A stretch of DNA of 64,000 nucleotides from Desulfosoma sp. (GCA_037481875.1 JBBFKY010000002.1:229264-293263); one strand, 5' to 3'; positions 34,251-45,539 are shown, numbered from the stretch's first letter. Notes: generated by a model not told the origin, from the letters alone. Translations and numbers: made by a program.

Positions 34251-35003
34251 TTAGAGCTGGTACTTTTCTTTCAGTTCCTGCCACTTGGGTGATTTCATCA
34301 GCTTTTCCAGACCCTCGTTAAGCATCTTGAGAAATTCCGTATCTTCCTTACGCACACCGTAGGCAAAGGTCTCGTCCGGCATACCGAAGCTGCCTAAAAT
34401 CTTTAAGGGTTTTTCACGAACCACTTCATGGGCCGGGGCGTCATCCATGGCTGCCGCAATGATTCTGCCGTTTAGCACATCTTCGGCCGCCAATGGTCCA
34501 GAATCGTAGTAAACCAGTTCAAATCGCTTACCCTTATCGATCAGGTTTTCCTTCATCCATTTGGCTTCGGAAGTTCCCCGCTGAACCCCCACTTTCTGGC
34601 CGCTGTTCAAAACGTGGTCCACAGTAAGATTGGCATCTTTCTTGACGACGAGTACCTGTTTGATTTGCCAGTAGGGAATCGTAAAAGCAATCTGTTTCTT
34701 CCGTTCTTCGGTAACGCTCAGTCCCGATGCAATGACATCGATCTTGCGTGCCGTGAGACTGGGAATAATGGCGTCCCAATCGATGGCTTTGTGCTCGACC
34801 TTGAAGCCCATGTTTTGAGCGATCCAGTCCAGAGCTTCCACATCGAATCCGGCGGGCTTTCCGTCTTTATCGATGTAGGCGAACGGTGGAAAGTTGGCAT
34901 CGATTCCGTTGATGTAAACCTTATCGGCCGCCTGCCCCCCGTTTACAGCGCCCACCATAAGAATCAAAGCCGCCAAAACACCCCACCAAAATCCTCGTCG
35001 CAT
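34251..35003 (-). CDS. Periplasmic amino-acid-binding protein (SBP family 3)
   Basis: The ATG at 35003 is preceded by a strong AGGAGGAG. The 250-residue protein has a signal peptide (RRGFWWGVLAALILMVGA...GQA) and the family-3 fold (NFPPFAYIDKDGKPAGFDVE, GLSVTEERKKQI, KVGVQRGTS). It binds a polar amino acid or similar ligand in the periplasm. No permease or ATPase genes are adjacent, so it is either an orphan serving a distant transporter or a sensory binding protein. Confidence 0.92.
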   Translation of the reverse strand: MRRGFWWGVLAALILMVGAVNGGQAADKVYINGIDANFPPFAYIDKDGKPAGFDVEALDWIAQNMGFKVEHKAIDWDAIIPSLTARKIDVIASGLSVTEERKKQIAFTIPYWQIKQVLVVKKDANLTVDHVLNSGQKVGVQRGTSEAKWMKENLIDKGKRFELVYYDSGPLAAEDVLNGRIIAAAMDDAPAHEVVREKPLKILGSFGMPDETFAYGVRKEDTEFLKMLNEGLEKLMKSPKWQELKEKYQL

Positions 35004-35055
35004 GTTTTCTCCTCCTTTTGTCCAAATTTTCCACACGCCTTTTGCAAACCCGTAG

Positions 35056-35084
35056 CCTATACCTTTCATTCACCCCTTTCGCAA
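35056..35084 (-). promoter_or_regulatory. Candidate sigma-70 promoter of the solute-binding protein
   Basis: On the minus strand TTGCGA and TATAGG are separated by 17 bases, about 55 bases before the ATG. It begins directly after the stop of the upstream hypothetical gene. Confidence 0.45.
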
Positions 35085-35100
35085 GCGGAAGATGCCCGCT

Positions 35101-35421
35101 TTATGCCGAGTCCTCGTTCTCTTCCGCTTCGGCGTTCCACCATTCCTGGCACGCTTCTTCAATGGCCTGCCGCACCGTTGGGTTCACTTCATGCCGTAGG
35201 CTCCAGGCCATGGCAACCCACTCCTCCATGACCCTATGGGCTTCAGCTTCCTGCCCCTCATCGTCCAGGTCACTCGCCCAATCCACTAAATCGGCCAGAG
35301 ACTCACCTACGGGTCGCATGCCGTTGCTGGAAGCCAACACCATGCCGTTGCGCACATATTCCCATGCCAAAAGTCCTTTGACAGGGTCCCACGTCCATCG
35401 AATCCTTTTCTTTCGAGCCAT
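35101..35421 (-). CDS. Hypothetical acidic protein, 106 residues
   Basis: The ATG at 35421 has GAGGA upstream. The protein starts with a short basic stretch (MARKKRIRW) and is otherwise acidic and helical (DWASDLDDEGQEAEAHRVME, WWNAEAEENEDSA). There is no membrane segment or known motif. It lies 51 bases downstream of the HEAT-like gene on the same strand and is probably co-transcribed with it. I do not recognise a family. Confidence 0.65.
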   Translation of the reverse strand: MARKKRIRWTWDPVKGLLAWEYVRNGMVLASSNGMRPVGESLADLVDWASDLDDEGQEAEAHRVMEEWVAMAWSLRHEVNPTVRQAIEEACQEWWNAEAEENEDSA

Positions 35422-35472
35422 GAACCGTCCTCGATTTGCATCAATTCCGTAACGAACGTGTCTTCGCCTCCC

Positions 35473-36294
35473 CTATTCCACACCGTTTCCTTTGTCCTGT
35501 CGTGCCATCAACATTCCTCGGGCCGTGGACAGAGCCTCTTCCACGGCATCGACAATTTCAGGATCGTCACTATTGAGCAGATCGCCGAGAAGTTCCGTGG
35601 CTCTCTCAGGCATGACGGTGCCGACGGCTTCTAGGGTAGCGAAAAAGAGATCTTCGTCGATTTCATCTGATTCCAAAATTTTTTGCAACACGGGAGCTGC
35701 TCCTGAGACACCCCAAGCTCCTGCAGCGCACACGGCTTGGTAAAGAATGTCAGGATCTTCGGATTGAAGGGATTCCAAAATTTCCTTATCAAAGCCTTCC
35801 AACCAGCGCATGGCAAACACGGCGGAAAGTTTCCAGTCCTTTTGAGGCGACTTATAGGCGCTGGCGACGGCTTCTCGATGCCATTCCAAGGGGGCTCTCA
35901 CCGAAGCTTCCAGCACCGAGCGTCGCACCTCGTCAGGTGTACGAGGATCCCGGTAAAGATCATGAAATTTCTCTTGAATTTCATCGAAAAGCTCTTCAGA
36001 GAGCGGGCTTTCTTCGGGATCCTCAAAACCTTCCATATCGACGTATTCCAAGGACGCTCCCAAAGCCACGGCGGCCGTGCCTCGAAGGGATGCATCTTCA
36101 TCGGGATCGGCCGCGATTTTTAGTAAGAGTCTCGCCAAAGCATCGTCCATGAGGGAGACATCCGAAAGAAGTTCGGCGGCCATTTCCCGATCCCGGATGG
36201 CTGCTTTTCTGTTTTGCAGCACGCCCACCAGTGTTTCCTTCGTTCCTTCGGGCCATTCCCAGGGCGCCAGTTCATAGAGGGCTTCCAAATCCAT
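35473..36294 (-). CDS. HEAT-repeat-like protein
   Basis: Two in-frame ATGs are possible: 36303 lies only one base after AGGAGA, while 36294 is about 10 bases from it, so 36294 is chosen. The 273-residue acidic protein is made of repeated helix pairs with HEAT-like signatures (DASLRGTAAVALGASLEY, PDEVRRSVLEASVRAP, DPDILYQAVCAAGAWG, DDPEIVDAVEEALSTA). Such scaffolds bind other proteins. Partner and function are unknown; it forms a probable operon with the 106-residue protein. Confidence 0.75.
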   Translation of the reverse strand: MDLEALYELAPWEWPEGTKETLVGVLQNRKAAIRDREMAAELLSDVSLMDDALARLLLKIAADPDEDASLRGTAAVALGASLEYVDMEGFEDPEESPLSEELFDEIQEKFHDLYRDPRTPDEVRRSVLEASVRAPLEWHREAVASAYKSPQKDWKLSAVFAMRWLEGFDKEILESLQSEDPDILYQAVCAAGAWGVSGAAPVLQKILESDEIDEDLFFATLEAVGTVMPERATELLGDLLNSDDPEIVDAVEEALSTARGMLMARQDKGNGVE

Positions 36295-36437
36295 GAGCGT
36301 CATTCTCCTGTCATGATAATGGGTGATAAGCTTTTAAATTTTGGTCGGCATACCTTTCAGCCTTTTTGCGACCCTTACCTACCACAACATCGGCTTACGG
36401 TGTCGAAAAATCTGAGCCTTGGCCTGTCATTTTTCTT

Positions 36438-36465
36438 TTAAGTTTTTCTTAAGCCCTGCCGACCT
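36438..36465 (+). promoter_or_regulatory. Candidate sigma-28 (flagellar) promoter of the chemoreceptor
   Basis: TTAAGTTT matches 7 of 8 bases of TAAAGTTT, and GCCGACCT keeps the GCCGA of GCCGATAA, with a 12-base spacer (consensus 11). It lies about 80 bases upstream of a methyl-accepting chemotaxis protein gene, a typical sigma-28 target. Confidence 0.5.
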
Positions 36466-36543
36466 TCAACATGACTCTTTGTGGAAGGCATCACGAAAAG
36501 GCTGGGAGTAACCTTGGTCAAAAGCTGGAAAGGAGTGGAAAGT

Positions 36544-39500
36544 ATGCGTTTCAATCTGAAAATGAAACTTATCGCCTTTGCGGTTAGCCTTGTCGCCGTG
36601 CCTCTTGTGGCCAACACCCTGGTCAACATGGCCCTGTCCGGCAAACAATCCGCGGACATCTCCCAGTACGTCACAACGGTTCTCCAAGAAGATGCAGCCC
36701 AATTGCTCACGGCCCTGCTCGAAGGAGATTACACGGTCGTCAGCGACATCGTATCCAGGGTGGAAGACGATGCAAAACGATTAGCGGCATCACCAATTCT
36801 GGCCAATTTTCTTGCCATCAGTCGCGGCACACAGGCCGAAGTGCGTGCCGCCGTGGAAGCCCAGGCTAAAGGGCAACTCGGCACAATCCAGGCCTTCTTT
36901 GATGCTCAACGCCAAATGGTTTCAAAGCAGCTTCAAAACGACATCAAGCTAGCTGAAACGCTCGTTCAGCGATACGGCAAACCGGATCTTTCTGACACAC
37001 CGTATCGCTGGAATGCCGTCAACCAGTTCACCAAAGAAACCAAAAACGTGGAACTTCCTCTTCTCCGTCTGGGATCCCAATTGATCTACCCTGTCAAAGA
37101 ATTCGATACTCGAGCTTATGTGGTGGATGAACTCACGGAGCTTACGGGAAGTACCTGCACCATTTTTCAAAAAATGAACGATGACGGTGATATGCTACGT
37201 GTGGCCACTTCCGTGAAAACCAAAGAAGGAAAACGCGCCGTCGGAACCTTTATTCCTGCCGTCAACCCGGACGGCACCCCAAATGCGGTCGTCACTACGG
37301 TCACCCTGGGAACACCTTTTACGGGTCGGGCTTTTGCGGTCGATGACTGGTACCAAACCATTTACAAACCGTTAAGGAACCCGTTTGACGAAGTTATCGG
37401 CATGCTTTACGTGGGTGTACCCGAAAAGAGTATTGGAACCATTCGCGACCAAGTGGCCGAAGCCAAATTGGGCACAACGGGTTTTGTCTTCATTGCTGAT
37501 GAGGAAGGGCGGATCGTACTTCATTCGGACCGTAGCCTTGAAGGTCAGGATGCCGCCGAAGCCATCGGTATTCCCTCCTGGCATGAACGCATCAAAGAAG
37601 TGGTTCAAAAGAAAGAAGTTTTCAGCAGTTTCAAATCCTCGGACGGTCGGGATGGCTTTGTTTCTCTTCTGCACTACCCCGAATGGAAATGGATTCTCGT
37701 CGGTGTGGGATTCTGGAACGAGTTTACCGCAGCTTCCGCGGAAAACGCTTTCAATCAATTCGCTTCTGAACTTAAAGCCCTGTGGCAGGTTGGTGTCGTG
37801 AAAACCGCCGATGGTACCCAGGCACTCTACCCTCAGGTGCGTTACCTGGATGTTTCCGGTATGGAACGTATCAAAATCGTCGATGGATCTTTCCGGCAGG
37901 ATTTTCAATCCAGAGCCGATACCGACTGGTTTCAACAAGCCCTCAAGGCCGAAACGATTCACAACACCGGAGTGGAAATCGCTCGAAACACCGGAAAACC
38001 TGAGCTTCGAGTGGCCGTGCCGGTCCGCTTTGAAGGGCGGCAGGAAGGGGTTGTTGTTGTCAATCTCGACTGGAGCGCTGTCTGGAACATTCTGAAAACC
38101 CGAAAACATGGGAAAACTGGCTATCCAGCCGTGATCGATTATCAAGGCTTTATCGTCTCGCATCCCAAATACTCTCTGGCTGACAGCGTTCGCCTCACCG
38201 ATGACAAATACGGGCAACTGGCCGCTCTTGTGAAAGCGGGTCTCGGAGGAGCCGCCGGGACCGGTCAGTACACCTTTGAAGGGGTCGCCAAATTCATGGC
38301 TTACAGGCCACTGGCTCTGGGGTCAAAGACTTATCTGGTAGTCACGACCATGGCTCAAGATGAACTGATGGAAATGGCCGGCCGAGTGGCGGAAAAGCTC
38401 GCCGACGGAAGGTCCCAGACCATGAAATGGGCCGTAGGCATTGCGGCCGTCATGCTTGTTCTCGGCGTCGGGGTCTCTGTTCTTTTCGGGCGACGTATCA
38501 CCAATCCTATCGTGCAAGCTGTTCAAGGCCTTAACGAAGGAGCGGACCAGGTGGCCGATGCTTCCGCCCAGGTAGCTGGATCCAGCCAGCAGTTGGCGGA
38601 AGGATCTTCCGAACAAGCGGCATCGTTGGAAGAAACGTCGTCAGCTCTGGAAGAAATGGCTTCCATGACGCGCCAGAACGCCGACAATGCAGCTCAAGCT
38701 AACACCCTAGTAAAGAGTTCAGCTTCGAGCCTTGAAGAGGCGCAGACGGCTATGGTCAATTTAGAAAAAGCCATGGCCGAAATCGAAACGGCCAGTGCAG
38801 ATACCCAAAAAATCATCAAGACCATTGATGAAATCGCCTTTCAGACCAATCTGTTGGCCTTGAACGCCGCCGTGGAAGCCGCTCGGGCCGGGGAAGCCGG
38901 AGCCGGTTTTGCCGTGGTCGCCGATGAAGTACGAAGCCTTGCCATGAGGGCCGCCGAGGCGGCACGCAGCACCTCGGGAATCATTGAAGAAACGGTACGC
39001 AAAGTGCAAACGGGTCATCAAGCGGCGAGTCTGGTTTCAGAATGTTTTTCCAAGGTGACCGAATCGGCGACCAAGATTGGCGAACTGGTCGCTGAAATCG
39101 CCGCCGCCAGCGGGGAACAGGCCGAAGGCATTGATCAAATCAATCGTGCCGTGGCGGAAATGGATAAAGTGGTGCAACGCAACGCGGCCAACGCGGAAGA
39201 ATCAGCCTCCGCCAGTGAAGAACTCAGTGCCCAGGCTGCCGTTGTGCGCGAATATGTCCAGCAGTTGGCACGAGTGGTGGGAATCATGAGCGATACGATG
39301 CGGGCTCAAAGTTCCCACAAAAGCGGCCGGGAACCAGAGGATTTTCTGAGGGAAAAGCCGATAAAGAAAACCTTCCTTTCCGAAAAAGGTAATGAAACAT
39401 CTAATACCCCATCCCATTCCAATCCCGTAGCTTTTCGAACCCGAATGTCCAAAAGAACCCAAGGCAATCAACACGGCGGCGTTGTGTCTTTGAACACACG

Positions 39501-39921
39501 CCGCGTTAAACCCCTTATGGAATGGTCTTCGGAATACTCGGTCGGTGATTTTGACCTCGACCAACAGCACCAGAAACTCTTTAAGCTGGTGAATCGGCTC
39601 AACGAGGCCATGCAGTTGGGGCAGGGACAATCCATGCTGGAAAAGGTTCTTGCGGAGCTCGTGGATTACACGGGAAAACACTTCGAAGCGGAAGAAAAAG
39701 CCATGGAACGGGCCGGGTATCCTGATCTGGATCAGCACCGAGAAATCCACCGAAAACTCGTTCAGAAAGTAACTCAGATGGTCGAGAGATTTCAAAACGG
39801 TGAAACACGGCTCACGCTGGAGCTATTGAATTTCCTCGAAAAGTGGCTCAAACAACATATTCTGGGTGCCGATAAAAAATACGCCCCCTATTTGCAGGGA
39901 AATGAAGAGGCGATATTCTGA
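36544..39921 (+). CDS. Methyl-accepting chemotaxis protein with C-terminal hemerythrin domain (DcrH-like)
   Basis: The ATG at 36544 follows AAAGGAG. The 1125-residue protein has an N-terminal membrane segment, a long periplasmic part with two Cache-like regions ([22 protein letters not shown]...[17 protein letters not shown]; then [16 protein letters not shown]), a second membrane segment near 627-650, a cytoplasmic signalling domain with [20 protein letters not shown] near 765, and from about 993 a bacteriohemerythrin domain. The diiron ligands are visible as H in [20 protein letters not shown] and KQHILGAD. This is the layout of DcrH of Desulfovibrio, an oxygen sensor for aerotaxis in an anaerobe. 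Ligand of the Cache part is unknown. Confidence 0.95.
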   Translation: MRFNLKMKLIAFAVSLVAVPLVANTLVNMALSGKQSADISQYVTTVLQEDAAQLLTALLEGDYTVVSDIVSRVEDDAKRLAASPILANFLAISRGTQAEVRAAVEAQAKGQLGTIQAFFDAQRQMVSKQLQNDIKLAETLVQRYGKPDLSDTPYRWNAVNQFTKETKNVELPLLRLGSQLIYPVKEFDTRAYVVDELTELTGSTCTIFQKMNDDGDMLRVATSVKTKEGKRAVGTFIPAVNPDGTPNAVVTTVTLGTPFTGRAFAVDDWYQTIYKPLRNPFDEVIGMLYVGVPEKSIGTIRDQVAEAKLGTTGFVFIADEEGRIVLHSDRSLEGQDAAEAIGIPSWHERIKEVVQKKEVFSSFKSSDGRDGFVSLLHYPEWKWILVGVGFWNEFTAASAENAFNQFASELKALWQVGVVKTADGTQALYPQVRYLDVSGMERIKIVDGSFRQDFQSRADTDWFQQALKAETIHNTGVEIARNTGKPELRVAVPVRFEGRQEGVVVVNLDWSAVWNILKTRKHGKTGYPAVIDYQGFIVSHPKYSLADSVRLTDDKYGQLAALVKAGLGGAAGTGQYTFEGVAKFMAYRPLALGSKTYLVVTTMAQDELMEMAGRVAEKLADGRSQTMKWAVGIAAVMLVLGVGVSVLFGRRITNPIVQAVQGLNEGADQVADASAQVAGSSQQLAEGSSEQAASLEETSSALEEMASMTRQNADNAAQANTLVKSSASSLEEAQTAMVNLEKAMAEIETASADTQKIIKTIDEIAFQTNLLALNAAVEAARAGEAGAGFAVVADEVRSLAMRAAEAARSTSGIIEETVRKVQTGHQAASLVSECFSKVTESATKIGELVAEIAAASGEQAEGIDQINRAVAEMDKVVQRNAANAEESASASEELSAQAAVVREYVQQLARVVGIMSDTMRAQSSHKSGREPEDFLREKPIKKTFLSEKGNETSNTPSHSNPVAFRTRMSKRTQGNQHGGVVSLNTRRVKPLMEWSSEYSVGDFDLDQQHQKLFKLVNRLNEAMQLGQGQSMLEKVLAELVDYTGKHFEAEEKAMERAGYPDLDQHREIHRKLVQKVTQMVERFQNGETRLTLELLNFLEKWLKQHILGADKKYAPYLQGNEEAIF

Positions 39922-40249
39922 TGAGGAATAGGGTTACGAAAACGGCCCTGGCAGGTCGGCCATTGGAAACCATTGAACCATGATGAACGAGGATCAAAAA
40001 CCGTCCGTAGCGGTATCTTGGGGCGGAGATGTGGCTCCGCCCCTACAGGAACGTTGGTTCGGGGAAGGCCACATGGCTCTGCCCAGATGGTTGTTCTTTG
40101 AGGATCACACCTAAGAGGACCCTGAAGCCACCCATTTTCGAACAAGTCCAAGAAGCTACGACCATGATCGCAGCGGAAACGGCGCGTTCTGAAGACACAC
40201 ACTCCATGAACCCAAAGTCCTTTATGGTGCGTGCACCGGGTGGTTGACA
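39922..40249. other. Intergenic region with palindrome copies
   Basis: About 330 bases without a supported gene. It contains one perfect palindrome (40020-40043) and a degenerate copy at about 40054-40085. Confidence 0.5.
40020..40043. repeat. Dispersed palindrome copy
   Basis: GGGGCGGAG/CTCCGCCCC with a six-base loop, followed by TAC as in other copies. A degenerate second copy follows at about 40054-40085. Confidence 0.7.
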
Positions 40250-41380
40250 GTGAAGAAAGTTAAAGTTTTTCTCTATGTTGGCTTCCTGCTTCTCTGTGCT
40301 GCAGGATGCGGCCGTGAACCCATTCGACTGGGCTTTTCGGGAACATTGACAGGACCGTACTCGGACTTGGGTATTCACGGACGCAATGGCGCTCGCATGG
40401 CCGTTGAAGACGTGAACGCCGCGGGAGGCATTCACGGGCGTCCCTTGGAACTCATCGTGGTCGACGATACAGGCCTTCCTGAGGGAGCCGTTCAAGCAGA
40501 TCGAGATCTTGCCTCCCGAGGCGTCGTCGCCATCATCGGTCACATGACCAGTTCCCTTTCCATGGCCGCCCTCTCGGTAACGCGTGAAAACGGAGTGCCT
40601 CTGATCTCCCCAACTACGTCCACACCGCTTCTAAGGGGTCAAAAGGACCTTTTTTTCCGTGTGTATCCGGCCACAGATGCTTGTGCTCGAAGCCTCGCCC
40701 GCTGGGTAACCGGAAAGCCGCAGATCCAAACAGTATGCACGGTACGAGACCTGGTCAACGACGCCTACACAAGGCCATGGGAGACAACTTTTGTGGAAGA
40801 GTACGAGGGTATGGCGGGGAGCGTTTCCTGTCGTCTCGCCTACAACTCCTTGGAACCCTCTTTTCTGAAAACCTTGACGGAGACACTTAGCAAAGTGAAG
40901 CCCGATGCCGTGCTTTTTGTCAGCTCCGCTCGGGATACGGCCTTGATGGTGCGCGCTCTTGCTGAAGCCGAAATTCCAACCCTGATCCTCAGTGCCGGGT
41001 GGGCGCAAACGGATGCCCTATTGGCTGAAGTGGGACCCCTTGCCACGCGGCTTCTTATCGCTGCGGATAATCCTCCGATCGACACGACCGAGCGCCTTCG
41101 TGAGTTTTCTTGGCGATATCGCAAACGTTTCGGCATAGATCCTTCTTTTGCTGCTGTCCGAGCCTACGATGCCGTGAACTTTCTTGCCACAGCTTTAAAA
41201 GAAGCTAAGGGCCGTCGAGAGCAACTTCCGGACACCTTGTCGCGTCCTCGAACCCTGGACGGCCTGTCAGGAAGGATTCACATCGACGCGTTTGGAGATG
41301 CTTCGGGCGATTTTTACATCGTGGCCGTGAGAAACGGGCGGTTCGTCGTGTTGGAGTGGATGAGCGGAGGCATGCCGTGA
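40250..41380 (+). CDS. Lipoprotein substrate-binding protein of the branched-chain amino acid (periplasmic type I) family
   Basis: Start is uncertain: a GTG at 40250, about 6 bases after GGGTGG, is preferred to a TTG at 40244. The protein has a signal sequence ending in LLLCAAGC, a probable lipobox, then the type I periplasmic fold (IRLGFSGTLTGPYSDLG, GRNGARMAVEDVNAAGGI, PLISPTTSTP). It should bind a small ligand outside the inner membrane. The neighbour is a membrane hybrid kinase that overlaps its stop (GTGA), and no transporter genes are present, so it is more likely a sensory binding protein feeding the kinase than a transport component (inference). Confidence 0.88.
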   Translation: MKKVKVFLYVGFLLLCAAGCGREPIRLGFSGTLTGPYSDLGIHGRNGARMAVEDVNAAGGIHGRPLELIVVDDTGLPEGAVQADRDLASRGVVAIIGHMTSSLSMAALSVTRENGVPLISPTTSTPLLRGQKDLFFRVYPATDACARSLARWVTGKPQIQTVCTVRDLVNDAYTRPWETTFVEEYEGMAGSVSCRLAYNSLEPSFLKTLTETLSKVKPDAVLFVSSARDTALMVRALAEAEIPTLILSAGWAQTDALLAEVGPLATRLLIAADNPPIDTTERLREFSWRYRKRFGIDPSFAAVRAYDAVNFLATALKEAKGRREQLPDTLSRPRTLDGLSGRIHIDAFGDASGDFYIVAVRNGRFVVLEWMSGGMP

Positions 41381-44376
41381 ATCCAAAACCACCACTCCGC
41401 AACTTGGTGCAGACTTATTTTCTCAAACACCTTTTTGTCCCGCTGGTACTTTTGTCATTGCTTGCCGTTTCTATGGCCGCTTTGGTGCAACTGCAGGAAA
41501 TTTCCAGAGCCCAGAAATTGTTTGTCAAAACCGTCGATCGCTACATCGCCGTGCTGCTTACCGGCGCTCATCGCACCTTACGGAACATGGCTTTTTCTGC
41601 AGAGGAGACAAACAAGGGCGAGCAGGCGTTCCTTGTCTCTTCACCCCTTGAGTTTCACGGGGTTTTTGTTTTTCAGGGAACGGTGGAAAATCGAGAAGAC
41701 ATGCCGGCGCTTCCGTCCCTACCCGCCTCGGTGGATATTCCTTTATCGCTTTTTCCCGACCTTCAGGAATGGCCCGCCCTGTCTGTTCCCTATTTCAGTG
41801 CAAGGTTGAAAACCCTAACCCTTTCGGTTTTGGTCCGTGCCGATCGCTATGTCGCCGTAGGAGAACTGAACTTGGAAAATCTGGAGCGTCTGATTCGAGA
41901 CTTTTTGGAAAGCGCTCCGGAAAACGTGGTGCTTGTGCTGGATCCGTTCGGAAACGTGATTTATCATCCAGATCCTCGCCTGATGCGCTCCCAGGAAAAT
42001 CTGAGCCACGAACCTCTCGTGAAGCGAGCCCTTTCCACCTGGCAACCGGGATTCCTTGTGGGTGCTTTAGACCATCGGCTCATGGTCGCCTACACATGGC
42101 GGGTGACCCCCTGGAATTGGATCCTCGTCGTGGGTAAGCCTGTCGTGGAGACTCTGTTGCCTCCTCTGCTTTGGGCCGTTGGAGGCGTTCTCTTTTTGTT
42201 CTTGGCCGTTTTTAGTGTCTTGATCGCGTTCAAGAGAAACATCGACCGAATCATCGTCCAGCCCATCATGCACCTCAAAGATCAGTGGGATGGCTTTGCG
42301 CGACATAAGAAACCCGATGGGATTCTCAAAGCCGCCGAAGCCTCCCCGTTTATGGAATTGCAACTTTTTGCAAACGAACTTCAACGTAGCTCCCAAGCCG
42401 TGCTTGAACGTGAAAAAGCTTTGATAGCCCAAAGCAGTGTGCTCCATCGGATTCTGGAATCCATCGAAGACGGAGTGATCGTCACCGACGTGTCGGGACG
42501 GATTGTGCGGATGAATGCGAAGGCGGAACTCATCACAGGCTGGTGGTGTCCCCAAGCTTTGGGAAGACCTGCGCAACGGATCCTCACTATTGTGGACAGC
42601 AAAACAAAAAAGCCCGTTCCAAGCCTGGATCAACTTGTTCTGGCAAGCGGCACCCCCCATCATCTGCCCGGTTACGGTTTGCTTTTTGGCGCCGACGGAT
42701 CTCTTGTGGTTGTGACGCACAGTGCGGCACCATTTCGGGATGATCGAGGCACGATTCAAGGTGTGGTCATGGTCTTGAGGGATGCCACGGTGGAATACGA
42801 AGCTCAAAAAAGGCTGGAAGAAAGCGAAAGAAAATACCGGCAAATCATGGAAACCATGGATGAGGCCTATATGGAGCTGGAACCGAACGGTCGTGTAAGT
42901 TTTTGTAACCCTGCGACATTGAAGATATTGGCATGCTCCTGGGAAGAGCTTCAAAAACGAACCTATCTGGATTTTACAGATGAACAAACGGCCCAAAAAA
43001 TGCGTGCTTTTTTCTCAGAAATCTTCGCTTCGGGGAGTTCTCTAGGTCTTCAGGACTTCACCATCCATGACACGCAGGGCCGGCGCAAGACGGTGGAAAT
43101 TTCCGCAGGAGTGCGACGAGATGAAGAGGGACGCAAGATCGGTTTTCGCGTCTTGGCTCGGGATATCACCGAAAAAACCGAAGCCTTGGAGCGAAGCCGA
43201 AATCTTGAAAGAATGCTCGCCCAAACCCAGAAAATGGAATCCCTCGGGACGCTGGCCAGCGGTATCGCTCATGAATTCAACAATCTTTTGCAGGCCATGT
43301 CCGGCTACTTGGAAATGGCTTTGAGGCGAACGGATCCCGAAGATCCTCGAAGCCGTTGGTTGTCTCGAGTGCAGGAGGCTTCTTTTAAGGCCCGCGATTT
43401 GATTCGACGTCTTCTTTCTTTTGCTCGACAAACCGAACCCGTTCCAGAGCCGATGTCCTTGAACGTGGTGGTTCAAGAAACCTTGGATCTTCTCCAAAAG
43501 AGTATTCCTCGCATGATTGAAATCGAGAAAGACCTGGAAGAGGATTTGCCTATACTGGCCGCGGATCGTTTGCAAGTGGAACAGGTGATCATCAACTTGA
43601 TCGCCAATGCTCGAGATGCCATCGGGGTAGACAACCCAGGAACCATTCGCGTGCGGACAAGATCCCATAAAGACGAAAAAGGCCAAGTTTGGCTTCGATT
43701 GGAGGTAGAGGACACAGGCGCGGGCATTCCTGAGGACATTCGGGACCGTATCTTCGATCCCTTTTTCACGACCAAAGGGCCCGGAAAAGGCACAGGGTTA
43801 GGGCTTTCCACCGTCTATGGTATCGTGGCGAACCATGAGGGACGGGTCTTCTGTGAGAGCCGACCCGGCCAAGGAACCACCTTTACGGTGGACTTTCCTG
43901 TGAAACCCTGGGCGCTGCAAGAGCCGCCCCTTGAAGTTGAACCGGTGCCTCAAGACCACGAACCGGTTGGATTGGGTGCGAGGCTTCTTGTTGTGGATGA
44001 TGAGCCCATGCTTTTGGAGCTCGTTCAAGGCATGTTGGAAGCCGAAGGGTACAAGGTGGACACGGCTGATTCGGGCGAAGAAGCTTTGAATTTTCTGGCT
44101 CGAAACAACGGATCCGTCGACGTTCTCATTCTGGACCTCAGCATGCCCGGCATGGGGGGACGACGTTGCCTGGAAATCCTGAAGGCTCAGCACCCCCACA
44201 TTCCGGTATTGGTCGCCAGCGGGGATACCGCCCATGAAATCTTTCGGCATCCAGAAAAGTTCGGCGCCGGCGGATGCATCATGAAGCCATATCGTCTGCG
44301 AGACCTAACGCATGCTTTGCAAAAGCTTCTTACCGAGAAACGTGGTGCCGCCGATAAGGGTACGGATGGAGCATGA
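41377..44376 (+). CDS. Membrane hybrid histidine kinase (sensor-PAS-PAS-HisKA-HATPase-REC)
   Basis: The GTG at 41377 overlaps the stop of the binding-protein gene and has GGAGG 6 bases upstream. The 999-residue protein has a membrane segment near 17-39, an extracytoplasmic domain resembling Cache ([17 protein letters not shown]), a second membrane segment near 262-284, and two PAS domains from about 354 and 487. A HisKA follows with GIAHEFNN near 629, then an ATPase domain ([12 protein letters not shown]) and a C-terminal receiver domain from about 868 (VVDDE, Asp in [12 protein letters not shown]). No separate regulator is adjacent. Its last 47 bases overlap the convergent aroC gene. Confidence 0.92.
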   Translation: MNPKPPLRNLVQTYFLKHLFVPLVLLSLLAVSMAALVQLQEISRAQKLFVKTVDRYIAVLLTGAHRTLRNMAFSAEETNKGEQAFLVSSPLEFHGVFVFQGTVENREDMPALPSLPASVDIPLSLFPDLQEWPALSVPYFSARLKTLTLSVLVRADRYVAVGELNLENLERLIRDFLESAPENVVLVLDPFGNVIYHPDPRLMRSQENLSHEPLVKRALSTWQPGFLVGALDHRLMVAYTWRVTPWNWILVVGKPVVETLLPPLLWAVGGVLFLFLAVFSVLIAFKRNIDRIIVQPIMHLKDQWDGFARHKKPDGILKAAEASPFMELQLFANELQRSSQAVLEREKALIAQSSVLHRILESIEDGVIVTDVSGRIVRMNAKAELITGWWCPQALGRPAQRILTIVDSKTKKPVPSLDQLVLASGTPHHLPGYGLLFGADGSLVVVTHSAAPFRDDRGTIQGVVMVLRDATVEYEAQKRLEESERKYRQIMETMDEAYMELEPNGRVSFCNPATLKILACSWEELQKRTYLDFTDEQTAQKMRAFFSEIFASGSSLGLQDFTIHDTQGRRKTVEISAGVRRDEEGRKIGFRVLARDITEKTEALERSRNLERMLAQTQKMESLGTLASGIAHEFNNLLQAMSGYLEMALRRTDPEDPRSRWLSRVQEASFKARDLIRRLLSFARQTEPVPEPMSLNVVVQETLDLLQKSIPRMIEIEKDLEEDLPILAADRLQVEQVIINLIANARDAIGVDNPGTIRVRTRSHKDEKGQVWLRLEVEDTGAGIPEDIRDRIFDPFFTTKGPGKGTGLGLSTVYGIVANHEGRVFCESRPGQGTTFTVDFPVKPWALQEPPLEVEPVPQDHEPVGLGARLLVVDDEPMLLELVQGMLEAEGYKVDTADSGEEALNFLARNNGSVDVLILDLSMPGMGGRRCLEILKAQHPHIPVLVASGDTAHEIFRHPEKFGAGGCIMKPYRLRDLTHALQKLLTEKRGAADKGTDGA

Positions 44377-45397
44377 AATCCGCCAAGGTCAAGAGGACCA
44401 TGGCTTCGCAGACAGGCACGATGCGAGGAATGGCGGACACATCATGGCGCCCCACGATGCGCACGGTGGTTTCCGTTCCATCTCGAGTCACGGTTTTTTG
44501 AGGCACTGCCACAGACGGAATGGGCTTCACCGCCACTTTCACCACCAGGTCCATGCCTGTGGATAGCCCTCCCAGGACGCCGCCCGCATTGTTGGAAGCA
44601 TATCCATTGACCGTAATCGGGTCATTGTGATGGCTTCCCAACAAGGAAGCCGCCTGAAATCCGGCTCCGATCTCCACACCTTTAACCGCTCCAATGGACA
44701 TGAGGGCTGACGCCAAACGGGCATCTAGTTTGTCAAAGACGGGTTCTCCCAAGCCTGCCGGGCATCCCGAAGCCAGAACCAGCACTATGCCTCCGACGGA
44801 ATCCCCGGCAGCCTTAACAGCTTGAAGATGTTCTTCCATGGCCTTTGCAGCTTCAGGATTCGGGCAAAAAACGGGATTCTTCAGGGCTTCGTCCCAATCG
44901 GTAGGGTCACAGCGGACAGATCCTAAAGCCACCGTTCCGGCCCGAACATGAATCCCTTCTTGGGCCAAAAACTTCCTGGCTACGGCTCCGGCGGCCACAC
45001 GAGCCACCGTTTCCCGTCCCGAGCTGCGCCCTCCTCCACGCCAATCTCGAATGCCGTACTTTTGTTCGTACGTGCGATCGGCATGGCCTGGCCGGTACAG
45101 GTCCTTTAGGGCTTCATAGTCTCGGCTGCGAACATCTCTGTTTTCGATCATCAAGCTGATAGGCGTGCCTGTGGTCAAACCTTCAAAGACGCCGGATAAG
45201 ATACGCACTACGTCAGGTTCCTTGCGGGCTGTGGTGAGCTTCTTGCCAGGCCGACGACGCTCCAGATCCTGTTGAATGTCGGCTTCACAAATGGGGATAC
45301 CTGGAGGACACCCGTCTATGACCGCGCCCAATGCCGGACCATGGGATTCTCCCCATGTCATCACGCGAAAAAGCCGACCAAAGGTGTTCCCTGCCAT
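44330..45397 (-). CDS. aroC: Chorismate synthase
   Basis: The 355-residue protein carries the chorismate synthase signatures [34 protein letters not shown] and [20 protein letters not shown], and a late [12 protein letters not shown]. It converts 5-enolpyruvylshikimate-3-phosphate to chorismate with reduced FMN in aromatic amino acid synthesis. The 3' end overlaps the hybrid kinase gene on the other strand by 47 bases. No other aro genes are nearby. Confidence 0.97.
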   Translation of the reverse strand: MAGNTFGRLFRVMTWGESHGPALGAVIDGCPPGIPICEADIQQDLERRRPGKKLTTARKEPDVVRILSGVFEGLTTGTPISLMIENRDVRSRDYEALKDLYRPGHADRTYEQKYGIRDWRGGGRSSGRETVARVAAGAVARKFLAQEGIHVRAGTVALGSVRCDPTDWDEALKNPVFCPNPEAAKAMEEHLQAVKAAGDSVGGIVLVLASGCPAGLGEPVFDKLDARLASALMSIGAVKGVEIGAGFQAASLLGSHHNDPITVNGYASNNAGGVLGGLSTGMDLVVKVAVKPIPSVAVPQKTVTRDGTETTVRIVGRHDVSAIPRIVPVCEAMVLLTLADFMLHPYPYRRHHVSR

Positions 45398-45539
45398 ACC
45401 TATGCCTCCTCGATTCTTCGCCCTTTGACGCCGCGCTTGACTCCACGGCTCAGGGCGTTATTTTTCAAAAGCAGGCTCTCAAAGCATAATGGAATCATGC
45501 GTTCTCAAGAAGGAGAAATTGGAAAAGGGGCCGAGGCCT

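Noticed and set aside
37372-38217. A 281-codon minus-strand frame
   Set aside because: It lies wholly antisense to the chemoreceptor coding sequence with no family resemblance.
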